From CAZWSE01 sp964636575 (GTDB lineage: Bacteria > Pseudomonadota > Alphaproteobacteria > Rhodobacterales > Rhodobacteraceae): a stretch of 64,000 bases of DNA. Position numbers and translations under genes: made by a program. Location: contig CAZWSE010000001.1 of NCBI GenBank assembly GCA_964636575.1, forward strand, positions 62,001-126,000, given 5' to 3'. The notes below the pieces were generated by a model. The model did not search any database, was not told the DNA's origin, and saw nothing but the letters and a program-made list of their open reading frames with translations. Positions within the stretch are counted from its first letter, which is position 1; each line of letters starts with the position of its first letter. This document shows, piece by piece, positions 8,455 to 17,352 of this stretch.

Positions 8455-8775
8455 TTAGATGGATTCCGTGATCCAGCTTTCCAGTGCGGCCTTTGGACGA
8501 GCGCCCGCAGCATTGGCAACGACTTCACCGTTTTTGAAGATGAACAGCGCCGGAATACCACGCACGCCCATTTGTGAAGGTGCCATAGGATTTTCATCGA
8601 CGTTCACTTTGACGATTTTGACCTTGCCGGCCATCTCGTCAGAAAGTTCTTCCAGCGATGGACCGATTTGCTTGCATGGGCCACACCACTCCGCCCAAAA
8701 ATCGACAACCACTGGGATGTCTGAATTTTTGACTTCGGTCTCAAAGGTGTCGTCTGTGACTGCGATGGTGGCCAT
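8455..8775 (-). CDS. trxA: Thioredoxin 1
   Basis: TrxA is the general cytoplasmic dithiol reductant, reduced by thioredoxin reductase. The 106-residue product has the thioredoxin fold with the active site WAEWCGPCK (Cys31 and Cys34), the cis-Pro region GIPALFIFKNG and the usual length. It is the last gene of the tsaE-amgK-murU-addB-addA-trxA run, 49 bases after addA, and is followed by a hairpin terminator. Confidence 0.97.
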   Translation of the reverse strand: MATIAVTDDTFETEVKNSDIPVVVDFWAEWCGPCKQIGPSLEELSDEMAGKVKIVKVNVDENPMAPSQMGVRGIPALFIFKNGEVVANAAGARPKAALESWITESI

Positions 8776-8824
8776 TAGGTCGTCTCCTGATCGGAAAAAT
8801 GAAGTTGTCTTCGTTGCACCATAC

Positions 8825-11800
8825 CTATGAAGACCCTGCTATATCGTCAAGATATGGTGTTCCGATTAGGGATTTCGTCACAGCATCGTGCGGTAACGTC
8901 ATAAGTTGTGCTGTTTTGGTCCACACGATCGCAGTTTCGATCTTCTTTTGAGGGTAGATTTGGGACAGACCGATTTGATAGGCCGCCATTTGTCTAAGAA
9001 GGCCCAGTGGGCAAAGATCGGGCTGGTCTGGGACAAGTGTGTTTGACTTGAAGTCGATCGCAAGCACCCGGTCTGGTTCCACGATTAGCCTGTCAATGGT
9101 TCCTCGCAAGACCTCCCCAGCCATCTTGGCTGTAAAGGGCACTTCGGCCAGCGTGCCATCCTCGAACACATGTGCAAGCGCAGGAGATTTGATAACTTTT
9201 GCAGCCTCATCGAGCAGGTCGTTACAAAGTGCAATGTCATCCGATTCCAAAAGGATGGGTGTCAGATCGGCCCATTTGTCAGGGTCGATTGAAGGAAGGT
9301 GTTCGAGCAATAGATGGATCTGTGTGCCTCTTTCCTTCGCCTGTTCTTCTGTTTGACCGCTGTCCCCAGGAAGCGCCTTGGGACCCTCCATTTCAGAGGG
9401 TGTATGTGGTTTTTGCGTTAAAGGTGCTGTGTGCTTGTTGTTAAAATGCGTGGGCAAGACAACCGTTGAAACGACCGCAGGTTTCGGGTGTTCAACTGGT
9501 GCACCCAACCAATCCAAGTCAGAGACCCGTAGGCCTTCGCCAACAAGAAAAGTGTGCTCAGCGGCCCCTGCCTTCGTCATGCCAGACCGAATAAGCTGAT
9601 ACCATGATCCATCCTCCTCTTTTGCCAGCTGCCCAGCGCCCGCAACGATAAGCCACTTCTCTGCTCGGGTCATGGCGACGTAGAGTAACCGCAAGCGTTC
9701 CTGCAGCGCAGCGTCTTTCCATGAGGCGACCGCATCCGACACAGTTGTCGGCATGTCATCAGACGCAGGTTTCCACAAAACGGTTCCGGCACACTTCACC
9801 AATTCTTCTCGCTGTTGAAGTGTGCGATTGGCGGTATCAGGCAGAATTACAATCGGTGCTTCTAACCCTTTGGCCCCGTGCACGGTCATTACCCTGATTT
9901 GATCGCTGGCGCTGTCGATCTGGCGCTTGATATCTAGGTCATCGTTTTCCATCCAAACCAGAAATCCGGTCAGGCTAGGAACTTCAGATTGCTCATAGGC
10001 AAGCGCTTGCGACAGAAGTGCGTCAATACCGTCCTCTGCCTCTGGCCCTAATCGAGCAAGCAGCTTTTGCCGTCCACTGTGTTTGGTTAGAACTCGTTCG
10101 ATCAGGTCGTAGGGTCGCAAAAATCCTGGGCTGTTCCGCAGATCTTTTAGGACCGTTAGAGTTTGGGCATGCACATCGGTTTGGGCGCGCAGGGCCTGCC
10201 ATAGGTAAGGGCCTGATCGTCGCGCAGATAGATCGAACAGCTGCTGTTCCGTCCATCCAAACAACGGTGACTTCAGAACCGTCGCAAGTGCGAGATTGTC
10301 TTCCGGTGTCGCCAAAAAAGCGAGCAACGCGCCAAGGTCTTTCACAGCCATTTCGGCCCCAACCTTTAAACGGTCTGCGCCTGCGACGGGCAACTTCAGA
10401 GCTTTGCACGCGCGAATGACTTCTTCAAAAATCGCGCTTCGACGCTGCACCAAGATCAGAAAATCACCCGCGCGAATGGGTCTTCTAAAAACGATACCGT
10501 CTTTGTCATCGGGTATCGTTTCGCCGCTTTTGATTAGTCGTCTGATTTCAGCAGCAATCGAGTCCGCAAGCAGAACGCTTTCATTCCGCGGACTGCGGCG
10601 GTCAATCGGCTCGTACCAAGTGCGGTCATCGTCTTCTTTCGACTTCTCTCTGAACGGCCAAAGATCAACCCGACCGGGTAAGCCAGATTTGAAAGCGATA
10701 TGTTGGGATGTATCGTCAAACCCAGCCTCGTCCATTCCTTCAAATGTATGGTCAACAGTCCGCAAGATCGCTGCCGAAGACCGGAACGAATAATCCAGTG
10801 ACCGCTCTTTAAGGTCTGTGTTTGAAGGCTTCAACTTGGCTGCGAACTCTTCGCGCATCCGGTCGAATTCTCGTGGATCAGCGCCTTGGAAAGAATAGAT
10901 CGACTGCTTTTTGTCACCCACTACAAACAGCGTCCGGCTGACATTGCTGCGGGATCCATGTCCGCTGGTAAATTCGTGGGCGAGCCGTTCAATGACCGTC
11001 CATTGCGCTGGGCTTGTGTCTTGGGCTTCGTCGACAAGTATGTGATCGATCCCGCCGTCAAGCTTGTACAGGACCCAGTCCGAGGCAAGCTTGTTGTTCA
11101 AAAGATCGGCAGCTTTGTAAATCAGGTCATCAAAATCCAACCAGCCCCTAAGTTGTTTGGCTTGCGCGTATTGCGGCAAGAAGACATGCGCAAAGTCATG
11201 AAGTGCTTTCGATTTGTATGCAGCGGCAAGGCTAAGCCTATCAGAACGCGCAGCCTCAACCCGGCGCATCAGGTCGTTTAGATCGTCTTGCAGGTCTGTG
11301 ATTTTCTCACGGGTGTTCTTGGTCGGGAAGTCATCAACCTTGGCTGTGAAAGGCCCTGAAGCTTTGGCGCTCTTGCCACGCAATAAAACACTCTCAAGGG
11401 CTGGCAAAGATGCATAGTCGATGCCAACAGATTTCAATATCTCCGCATGCTTTTGATCGGTCACGGTTCCGGTTTGAAGAGCTGGGATAAGTGCGTCTAG
11501 TAACTTGCGCTCTCCTCCGATAAACACCGATGCTGCGATGTCCTTTTCGTCGTATCCTTTCGGCAACCCAAACAATGCAATTAGATCGTCCCAGCCCATT
11601 GGCTGCTCTAACGCCAGGCGCTGGCTGACGATTGCTTTGGTCAGATCGTCAAAATCAGGGCCACTAACATACCGCGCGACAGCATGGAGCAGAGGGGCCT
11701 GCGCGCCGCTTGCAATGTCTTCTACTATTTCTGCGCGCAGTAGCTGCGCCGCGCGATCTTCGATTTCGGTGAAGCCCGGACTGACCCCAGCTTCGAGAGG

Positions 11801-12205
11801 GAACCGCCGAAGCAAAGCTGCACAGAACGAATGAATTGTCTGAATTTTCAGACCACCCGGTGTTTCTAATGCGCTGGCAAACAGTTTCCGCGCCGCGCGC
11901 AATTCGCTTTCGTCAATCGACCCACTGACCCCAAGGTCCTGCAGGGCTTTTCGCAATTCGTCATTTGGGCGCATGGCCCAATCGCCCAGCCTTTTGAACA
12001 ACCGGTTCTGCATCTCGGACGCGGCCGCTTTGGTATAAGTCAGGCACAAGATGTGATTAGGCAGAACCCCATCCAACAAAAGCCGTGCAACGCGATCTGT
12101 CAGCACGCGAGTTTTGCCAGACCCCGCATTCGCACCGAGCCATGTAGACTGGGTTGGATCGGCCGCCTGGATCTGGCGGTTTGTCGCGTCGTCGCGGGCG
12201 ATCAT
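8825..12205 (-). CDS. addA: Double-strand break repair helicase-nuclease AddA
   Basis: AddA is the UvrD-family helicase and nuclease subunit of AddAB, which resects DNA double-strand ends and loads RecA. The 1126-residue product shows Walker A GANAGSGKT at 24-32, motif II VDEAQD near residue 390, motif III-like GDKKQSIYSFQGADP, motif VI-like LLYVAMTRAE and a C-terminal RecB-type nuclease with GTIDRLIVEP and AIDFKSN near residue 1050. The nuclease motif is intact, so it is likely active. Its start overlaps the addB stop by four bases, typical of coupled subunits. Confidence 0.96.
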   Translation of the reverse strand: MIARDDATNRQIQAADPTQSTWLGANAGSGKTRVLTDRVARLLLDGVLPNHILCLTYTKAAASEMQNRLFKRLGDWAMRPNDELRKALQDLGVSGSIDESELRAARKLFASALETPGGLKIQTIHSFCAALLRRFPLEAGVSPGFTEIEDRAAQLLRAEIVEDIASGAQAPLLHAVARYVSGPDFDDLTKAIVSQRLALEQPMGWDDLIALFGLPKGYDEKDIAASVFIGGERKLLDALIPALQTGTVTDQKHAEILKSVGIDYASLPALESVLLRGKSAKASGPFTAKVDDFPTKNTREKITDLQDDLNDLMRRVEAARSDRLSLAAAYKSKALHDFAHVFLPQYAQAKQLRGWLDFDDLIYKAADLLNNKLASDWVLYKLDGGIDHILVDEAQDTSPAQWTVIERLAHEFTSGHGSRSNVSRTLFVVGDKKQSIYSFQGADPREFDRMREEFAAKLKPSNTDLKERSLDYSFRSSAAILRTVDHTFEGMDEAGFDDTSQHIAFKSGLPGRVDLWPFREKSKEDDDRTWYEPIDRRSPRNESVLLADSIAAEIRRLIKSGETIPDDKDGIVFRRPIRAGDFLILVQRRSAIFEEVIRACKALKLPVAGADRLKVGAEMAVKDLGALLAFLATPEDNLALATVLKSPLFGWTEQQLFDLSARRSGPYLWQALRAQTDVHAQTLTVLKDLRNSPGFLRPYDLIERVLTKHSGRQKLLARLGPEAEDGIDALLSQALAYEQSEVPSLTGFLVWMENDDLDIKRQIDSASDQIRVMTVHGAKGLEAPIVILPDTANRTLQQREELVKCAGTVLWKPASDDMPTTVSDAVASWKDAALQERLRLLYVAMTRAEKWLIVAGAGQLAKEEDGSWYQLIRSGMTKAGAAEHTFLVGEGLRVSDLDWLGAPVEHPKPAVVSTVVLPTHFNNKHTAPLTQKPHTPSEMEGPKALPGDSGQTEEQAKERGTQIHLLLEHLPSIDPDKWADLTPILLESDDIALCNDLLDEAAKVIKSPALAHVFEDGTLAEVPFTAKMAGEVLRGTIDRLIVEPDRVLAIDFKSNTLVPDQPDLCPLGLLRQMAAYQIGLSQIYPQKKIETAIVWTKTAQLMTLPHDAVTKSLIGTPYLDDIAGSS

Positions 12206-15177
12206 GTCAGATCCTCTGGTGATACCTCAAAGGTCGCATCCCATTCGCCATATCTGGAAAGCGAGTCGTAGTCGCTACCGTAAGCATCACGTTCCATCAT
12301 TAATCGCGCTGTGAAACCGGTTTCTGGGTTCAGATAGCTGTTTAGAAGTAATTGCAACCGAGCCCATGTCTCATCAGGCGTTTCGCCGACATCGTCCCGT
12401 ATCTCTGCACTGCCCTTGGCTTCGAAAGGTGCCTCAACGATGGACGGTGTTCTGCCGACGCCAACAAACGCCGCATGACTAACACTGCTTTTTCCTACAG
12501 CTTTGAATCCACCACGTTCCATCATAGCGGCTTCGATGAGGAGTTGTTTATCAAAGTTGCGTTGCTGTCGGCGGCTTGGGGGCGTTCCGGTTTTATAGTC
12601 ATATAGGACAACGTCACCTTCGGTGTTTCGATCAATGCGGTCTGCTCGCACGCGCAACCTGTACCCTGTTGTGCCGACCTCAATGTCACCTACGGCCGCG
12701 TTCTCTGTCGCGATTGGGTGGCCTTCTGAAAGTCGTTGCCGTTCCCCCTCCACGAACCAATCGGCCACGCGTTCCATATCTGACAGCCACTTTATGCGGG
12801 TTGCAGGCCAAGGAACTTGATCCTCAAGCTGCCTTTCCATGACTTGCAGCAGGTTCTGTCGCGTGAGCTTTGAATGATCCGAACTGGCTTGTTTTACAAA
12901 TTCTTCCAAAACAGAATGTACCAAGATCCCCTTACGCCGTGCATCAGGGGGCTGCTGGATCGCGTTTAAGGGCTTCAGTCGGAGAATATGCTTTGCGTAG
13001 ATCGCGTAGGGGTCTCTGATAAGGGTGGAGATTTCTGTCACAGACAGTTTTCGAGGTCTCATTGCAACGGGTGGTTGTGGCGACGGACGTTGGGCGGCCT
13101 GTACCGAAGTAACCTCTTCAAGGGCTTGAACCTTCGCGATCCAGTCATTGCCGCGTTGGATCATACTTTCCAAGACTTTAGGACCGTCTAGACTTGGCAA
13201 CCCGCTCAGTAGGTTGGTCAACCTGTTCAACCACCGTGACGCAACGGTTTCTGCATCATCTGATCTGATGGACCTGCTCAGCCAGACTTCTGGCGCGGCA
13301 ACGGCCTGTTGATAGTCGTGAGCGGACAGACCAATCCGGCGTTCGGGCAACAGCAAACCAGCCTCGTTTCGCATAGTGCGGTTCAGCCACGGATCGGGTT
13401 TCGGTGCCTCAGGCCACGTTCCCTCATTCAGTCCGCCCAAGATCAGCAGATCAGCACCCTGTACACGAGCCTCCAAGGTGCCCCAGATCATGATGTTTGG
13501 GTGAGGCGCAAACTCATTTCGAACCTCGCCGCCTGACAAAACCGAGCCTAACAAACCCACAAAGTCTGAAGCGGTTGTGTCACCACCAAACACAGCCTGC
13601 GTTTCAAAGTCAGCCATGATGCGCAGGGCTTCTTTGCCCGCATCTTTGAGCCAGAGTTCTCCCGATTGGTTTGGAACTCCGCCGCCGGCAATCGTTTCGG
13701 AAAGAGACCGAACCAGCGCCACCCAACTTTCCAGCGGCTGCACGCCAGACGTCTTTACGTTGGTCAGATGCGTGCAGAGCCAGTCGACCCAAGCGGATCG
13801 TTCTGGGGAAGGGTTAAGCATGGCCCAACCTTTCAAAACATCTTGCGTCGGAAATGGAATCATTTCTTTACGCAGGTATAGTTCAAGATCACTTGTGAAC
13901 CGCAGGTGATCGTTTCGATCATCTTGTGAATGGGACAAAGGGTGGCGAAGCAATGTCAGCAAATGCTCAACGGTCAGCTCGTCGGTCAGTAGGTTTGCAA
14001 CATGGCGCAAGAAACGCCCTGGAGGCGACAGTTGAAGCGGAATACCAGCACTGTCGTCGGGCAATATTCCCCAGCGATCTAATGCGGCGGTGACCCTTCT
14101 TGTTAGCATACGATCAGGAGTTATCAGGGCTGCAGATTGACCGTCCTCGGCGGCCTGTCGCAACCGCATTGCGATCGCCATCGCTTCGGTACGGGGATTT
14201 GGCGCTTCAACTAAGGTGACGGGACCCATCGCTTGCTCAAGGTTTTCAAGATTTGGGCCTTCATCTAGCCACGCATCCGTTACCGGAGCAGGGCGCAAGG
14301 ACAGCGATATTATTTTGTTTCGGCCAGAGACGGGCGACGCGGTTTCCAGCCAATTCTGAATGCAATCTCGATCTACCCCCATCAGGGTCACTAATTTCGC
14401 AAACCGGTACTGGGGGTGATCCTCAGAGGTCATCGGATCTTGGAGTTCCGCCCAAACGGAGCTTGGCACATCAGAATCGAAGCCCGGTAAAATGACCGCA
14501 CCTTGAGGAAGTTTCGCAACAGCTTGCATTAGCGCCATTGTGGCCCCGCGCGAGCCGGTCGAGCCCGCGACGATCACAGGGTGCTCCGGAGGAGTTTCCG
14601 TCCAGCGCGCAGTCAGGGTTTCAATTACTTTGCGCTGCCGGGATTCTTTGTCAGGGGCCTCATCGGTGTCGCCGAAGTACCGTTGTACAATGTCAATAAA
14701 GGTAAGCGCGCGAGCCCAGTGACCAGATTGGTCGGAAACATCCAAAGACTTTATGACGCTGGGCGGAACACCTTCACCGTTCATTTCGTCCATCAAAGTC
14801 GCAAGGCTGTCTGCCAGATCAAATGCAGAGGTCCGCGCAGAAAGCGATGTATCGCTTTCGATAAGCTTGGTGATCAATGGCACCAACTCCAACCTGCGCC
14901 GAAGCGGTGAAACAGCAGGTTGTATTTCGTCAAGCATTGACACATCGGCCAAGTCGGTCAGCAACTTTATCTGTGGCAGCAACACCGCTGGCCCTTGATC
15001 AAAAAGGTCAACAATCCGGCGTTGCATGCGTCTCGTGTTCACGATCAACTCAACCTTGGCCAGATCTTCTGGTGGCCTGCCTTCCATGCGAGAAAGCAAC
15101 CCGTCTACAAGGGCCTTCGGGAAATCGTGTCCAGGCGCGACGCCGTAAAGCCGTGGATCTGTTGAGTGTTCAAACAT
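12202..15177 (-). CDS. addB: Double-strand break repair protein AddB (alphaproteobacterial type)
   Basis: AddB is the structural and nuclease partner of AddA. The 991-residue product matches the alphaproteobacterial form. It has an N-terminal region with VNTRRMQRRI, a central helicase-like part with GGLNEGTWPE, and a C-terminal RecB-family nuclease with RADRIDRNTEGD and LYDYKTGTPPSRR near residue 860. I see no Walker A at the N-terminus and no four-cysteine iron-sulfur set around the nuclease (only isolated Cys residues), unlike the Bacillus AddB. It overlaps murU by eight bases upstream and addA by four downstream. Confidence 0.93.
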   Translation of the reverse strand: MFEHSTDPRLYGVAPGHDFPKALVDGLLSRMEGRPPEDLAKVELIVNTRRMQRRIVDLFDQGPAVLLPQIKLLTDLADVSMLDEIQPAVSPLRRRLELVPLITKLIESDTSLSARTSAFDLADSLATLMDEMNGEGVPPSVIKSLDVSDQSGHWARALTFIDIVQRYFGDTDEAPDKESRQRKVIETLTARWTETPPEHPVIVAGSTGSRGATMALMQAVAKLPQGAVILPGFDSDVPSSVWAELQDPMTSEDHPQYRFAKLVTLMGVDRDCIQNWLETASPVSGRNKIISLSLRPAPVTDAWLDEGPNLENLEQAMGPVTLVEAPNPRTEAMAIAMRLRQAAEDGQSAALITPDRMLTRRVTAALDRWGILPDDSAGIPLQLSPPGRFLRHVANLLTDELTVEHLLTLLRHPLSHSQDDRNDHLRFTSDLELYLRKEMIPFPTQDVLKGWAMLNPSPERSAWVDWLCTHLTNVKTSGVQPLESWVALVRSLSETIAGGGVPNQSGELWLKDAGKEALRIMADFETQAVFGGDTTASDFVGLLGSVLSGGEVRNEFAPHPNIMIWGTLEARVQGADLLILGGLNEGTWPEAPKPDPWLNRTMRNEAGLLLPERRIGLSAHDYQQAVAAPEVWLSRSIRSDDAETVASRWLNRLTNLLSGLPSLDGPKVLESMIQRGNDWIAKVQALEEVTSVQAAQRPSPQPPVAMRPRKLSVTEISTLIRDPYAIYAKHILRLKPLNAIQQPPDARRKGILVHSVLEEFVKQASSDHSKLTRQNLLQVMERQLEDQVPWPATRIKWLSDMERVADWFVEGERQRLSEGHPIATENAAVGDIEVGTTGYRLRVRADRIDRNTEGDVVLYDYKTGTPPSRRQQRNFDKQLLIEAAMMERGGFKAVGKSSVSHAAFVGVGRTPSIVEAPFEAKGSAEIRDDVGETPDETWARLQLLLNSYLNPETGFTARLMMERDAYGSDYDSLSRYGEWDATFEVSPEDLT

Positions 15178-15862
15178 CGGCGGACCTCATCATGTCTTCG
15201 GCCAAAGCGATCCCTTCAGGTCTGCCCACATCACACCAACCGCCGCTGTGCTGAATACCGTACAATCGACCCGCAGCGATCATTTGATCCCAAACGACAT
15301 TCAGTGAGAATGATGCTTCTTTAACATCGGCCAACAAGTCTGTTTTCAAGATTTGAATACCGCCGTAAATCAACCCGTCTCCACGGGTTAAGCTGCCCTT
15401 CGCATCCGGCACGAAGTTTCCCGCACCCCTAAATCCCACAGCTTGGTCTTTAGGAACACACATCAAAAGAGCATCCATAGTCGAAGGGTTCCAAGCATCC
15501 AAAAGAGCAATCAACGGGTTTGGGCCTGTCCATATGGCATCAGTGTTCATCGTAAAAACGGGATTGTTCCCGAGAAGGCTTAACGCCTTTCTAAGCCCGC
15601 CGCCTGTTTCCAGAATTTCGCCGTCCTCGACTGATAGCTTTACCCCTTTTGGTGCGAGGTAGTCAGTAAGCATCTGCGGCTTGTAGTGAACATTGGCGAC
15701 CAAAGTTTCGGGCGATACAGCTTCCGCAAGTTCAAGGGCATGATCGATCAAGGGCTTGCCATCCACTTCGATCAAGGGCTTCGGTCTGTCCGCAGTCAAA
15801 GACCCCATGCGTGTTCCAAACCCCGCGGCAAAAAGCATTACTGATCGAGGCGTATCGGGCAT
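15170..15862 (-). CDS. murU: N-acetylmuramate alpha-1-phosphate uridylyltransferase MurU
   Basis: MurU makes UDP-MurNAc from MurNAc-1-phosphate and UTP, the second step of the anabolic cell-wall recycling route that bypasses de novo fosfomycin-sensitive synthesis. The 230-residue product begins MPDTPRSVMLFAAGFGTRMG, the nucleotidyltransferase signature, followed by RPKPLIEVDGKPLIDHALE and later FTMNTDAIW (metal-binding Asp). I chose the ATG at 15862, where the signature starts; the longer reading frame lies inside amgK. It overlaps amgK by 25 bases and addB by 8, so it is in the same transcript. A general sugar-phosphate nucleotidyltransferase is the alternative, but the amgK neighbour argues for MurU. 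Confidence 0.88.
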   Translation of the reverse strand: MPDTPRSVMLFAAGFGTRMGSLTADRPKPLIEVDGKPLIDHALELAEAVSPETLVANVHYKPQMLTDYLAPKGVKLSVEDGEILETGGGLRKALSLLGNNPVFTMNTDAIWTGPNPLIALLDAWNPSTMDALLMCVPKDQAVGFRGAGNFVPDAKGSLTRGDGLIYGGIQILKTDLLADVKEASFSLNVVWDQMIAAGRLYGIQHSGGWCDVGRPEGIALAEDMMRSADV

Positions 15863-16857
15863 TTTGCCTTGATCCTTTCTAGCGCGTCGATGGTCGGTTC
15901 GGGCAAATCCCGAAGGACAGTCTGGGCAACAGATGCCAAAGCGGGATGATCCAGATTGCGCAGTAAAAACTTCCAAACACGTGGGATGAAATCAACGTAG
16001 TGCGCTTTTCCGTCCCGAACACATAGCCGAACAAAGACGCCCAGAATACGAAGATTTCGCTGCACACCCAACACAGCATAGGATGCCCTGAAGGCATCCT
16101 CGTCCGTTCCCGTTTCAGCGCAGTAGTGCGCAATCATTTCAGCTTCTGTTTGCAATGAAACATCCCGTCGCGCGTCTTGCAAAACGGATACCAGATCATA
16201 AGCTGAATGCCCGATCATGGCGTCTTGAAAGTCCAGTAAACCGACCTTTGCGACCCCGTTTCTGTCCGGCAACCAAAGCAGGTTTTCTGCGTGGTAGTCC
16301 CGCTGGATTAGAACCTGAGATGCGGAGGTGTGCATATCCAAGATAGGCGCAAATTCGGCTTTGAAAGTCACATCATGATTTTCGTAGTCGATGTCGCCAG
16401 CATGTTTGGCGTACCAAATGTAAGAAAGCCCGGACATTTCCGTCATGATGGCAGTGTCATACGCGGCCACCTCGGGCAGGGGAGCTTTATGCAAAGATAC
16501 TAAGACATCTGTTGCAGCGCGATAGAGCACGGGCTCTAGCGTTGGGCTCACTTCAAGGACGCGCGCAAACAGATCGTCACCAAGGTCCTCAATCAACAAG
16601 AACCCGTTCCGCCCATCTTGGAATAGGATTTCGGGCGCGCTTAAACCGATCGTCTTGAGATGATTGGCGATAGATATGAATGGGCGTACATCTTCGCCTT
16701 TATCAGGGGGCGCATCCATCAGGACGGCAGTCGCACCATCCATGGTAAGCCGCTCATACTTTCGGTTGGACGCATCCCCCGCGATCAATATCCGTGATGC
16801 GTTTGCCCATCCCGATTGGGACAAAAAATCAGCTTTTAGCGCATCTCTACCTATCAT
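15838..16857 (-). CDS. amgK: Anomeric MurNAc/GlcNAc kinase AmgK
   Basis: AmgK phosphorylates the anomeric carbon of MurNAc and GlcNAc released by cell-wall turnover, supplying MurU. The 339-residue product is an aminoglycoside-phosphotransferase-fold kinase: GDASNRKYERL near the N-terminus, FLLIEDLGDDLFARVL, and the catalytic and metal segments LIQRDYHAENLLWL and VGLLDFQDAMIGHSAYDL at about 185-215. The start at 16857 overlaps the tsaE stop by four bases. The gene order tsaE-amgK-murU is shared with other proteobacteria that use this pathway. Confidence 0.88.
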   Translation of the reverse strand: MIGRDALKADFLSQSGWANASRILIAGDASNRKYERLTMDGATAVLMDAPPDKGEDVRPFISIANHLKTIGLSAPEILFQDGRNGFLLIEDLGDDLFARVLEVSPTLEPVLYRAATDVLVSLHKAPLPEVAAYDTAIMTEMSGLSYIWYAKHAGDIDYENHDVTFKAEFAPILDMHTSASQVLIQRDYHAENLLWLPDRNGVAKVGLLDFQDAMIGHSAYDLVSVLQDARRDVSLQTEAEMIAHYCAETGTDEDAFRASYAVLGVQRNLRILGVFVRLCVRDGKAHYVDFIPRVWKFLLRNLDHPALASVAQTVLRDLPEPTIDALERIKAKCPIRLDQ

Positions 16858-17321
16858 GATAAAATGCCCTCTACGGCCCAACGTGGGTGCGACCATGAAA
16901 GGGTCATTTGCCTGCTGTCGTCCGACGGTCCATCCGATAAATTCAATGTCAAAGCCGACGTGGGTGCGTAGGCCCCAAGTCGGTCAGGCCATTCGATCAA
17001 ACAAATTGCGTTTTCAAATGCATCTATCAGGCCCAGTTCTTCAATTTCGGAAAGGTCGGACAGTCGATAGAGATCAGCGTGCCAGATTTCGCCTGCGGGC
17101 AGGTCATAGGTCTGAACGAGTGTAAAGGTTGGCGAGGGTACTTCCTCATCCGTGCCAATCAGAGATTGAATAAGATTGCGTGCCAGAAACGATTTACCCG
17201 CCCCAACCATTCCAGACAGCAAAACTGTATCACCGGGTTTGAGCAAAGCGCCCAAGCGCCGCGCAAAATGAGCGGTCGCTGTATCGGAGGATAACGAAAT
17301 TGTCTGTGGTGAAGCAATCAT
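16854..17321 (-). CDS. tsaE: tRNA t6A synthesis ATPase TsaE
   Basis: TsaE is the small ATPase of the TsaB-TsaD-TsaE complex that completes threonylcarbamoyl-adenosine at position 37 of ANN-decoding tRNAs. The 155-residue product has Walker A GMVGAGKS at 37-44, PSPTFTLVQTYD, the conserved IWHADLYRL and IEWPDRLG. It is the first gene of the long minus-strand run. Its partner tsaD is in the same window at 30421-31518 but in another operon. Confidence 0.95.
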   Translation of the reverse strand: MIASPQTISLSSDTATAHFARRLGALLKPGDTVLLSGMVGAGKSFLARNLIQSLIGTDEEVPSPTFTLVQTYDLPAGEIWHADLYRLSDLSEIEELGLIDAFENAICLIEWPDRLGAYAPTSALTLNLSDGPSDDSRQMTLSWSHPRWAVEGILS

Positions 17322-17352
17322 CCGCCCATCGTGACGGGCCTATGAGGGAGCT

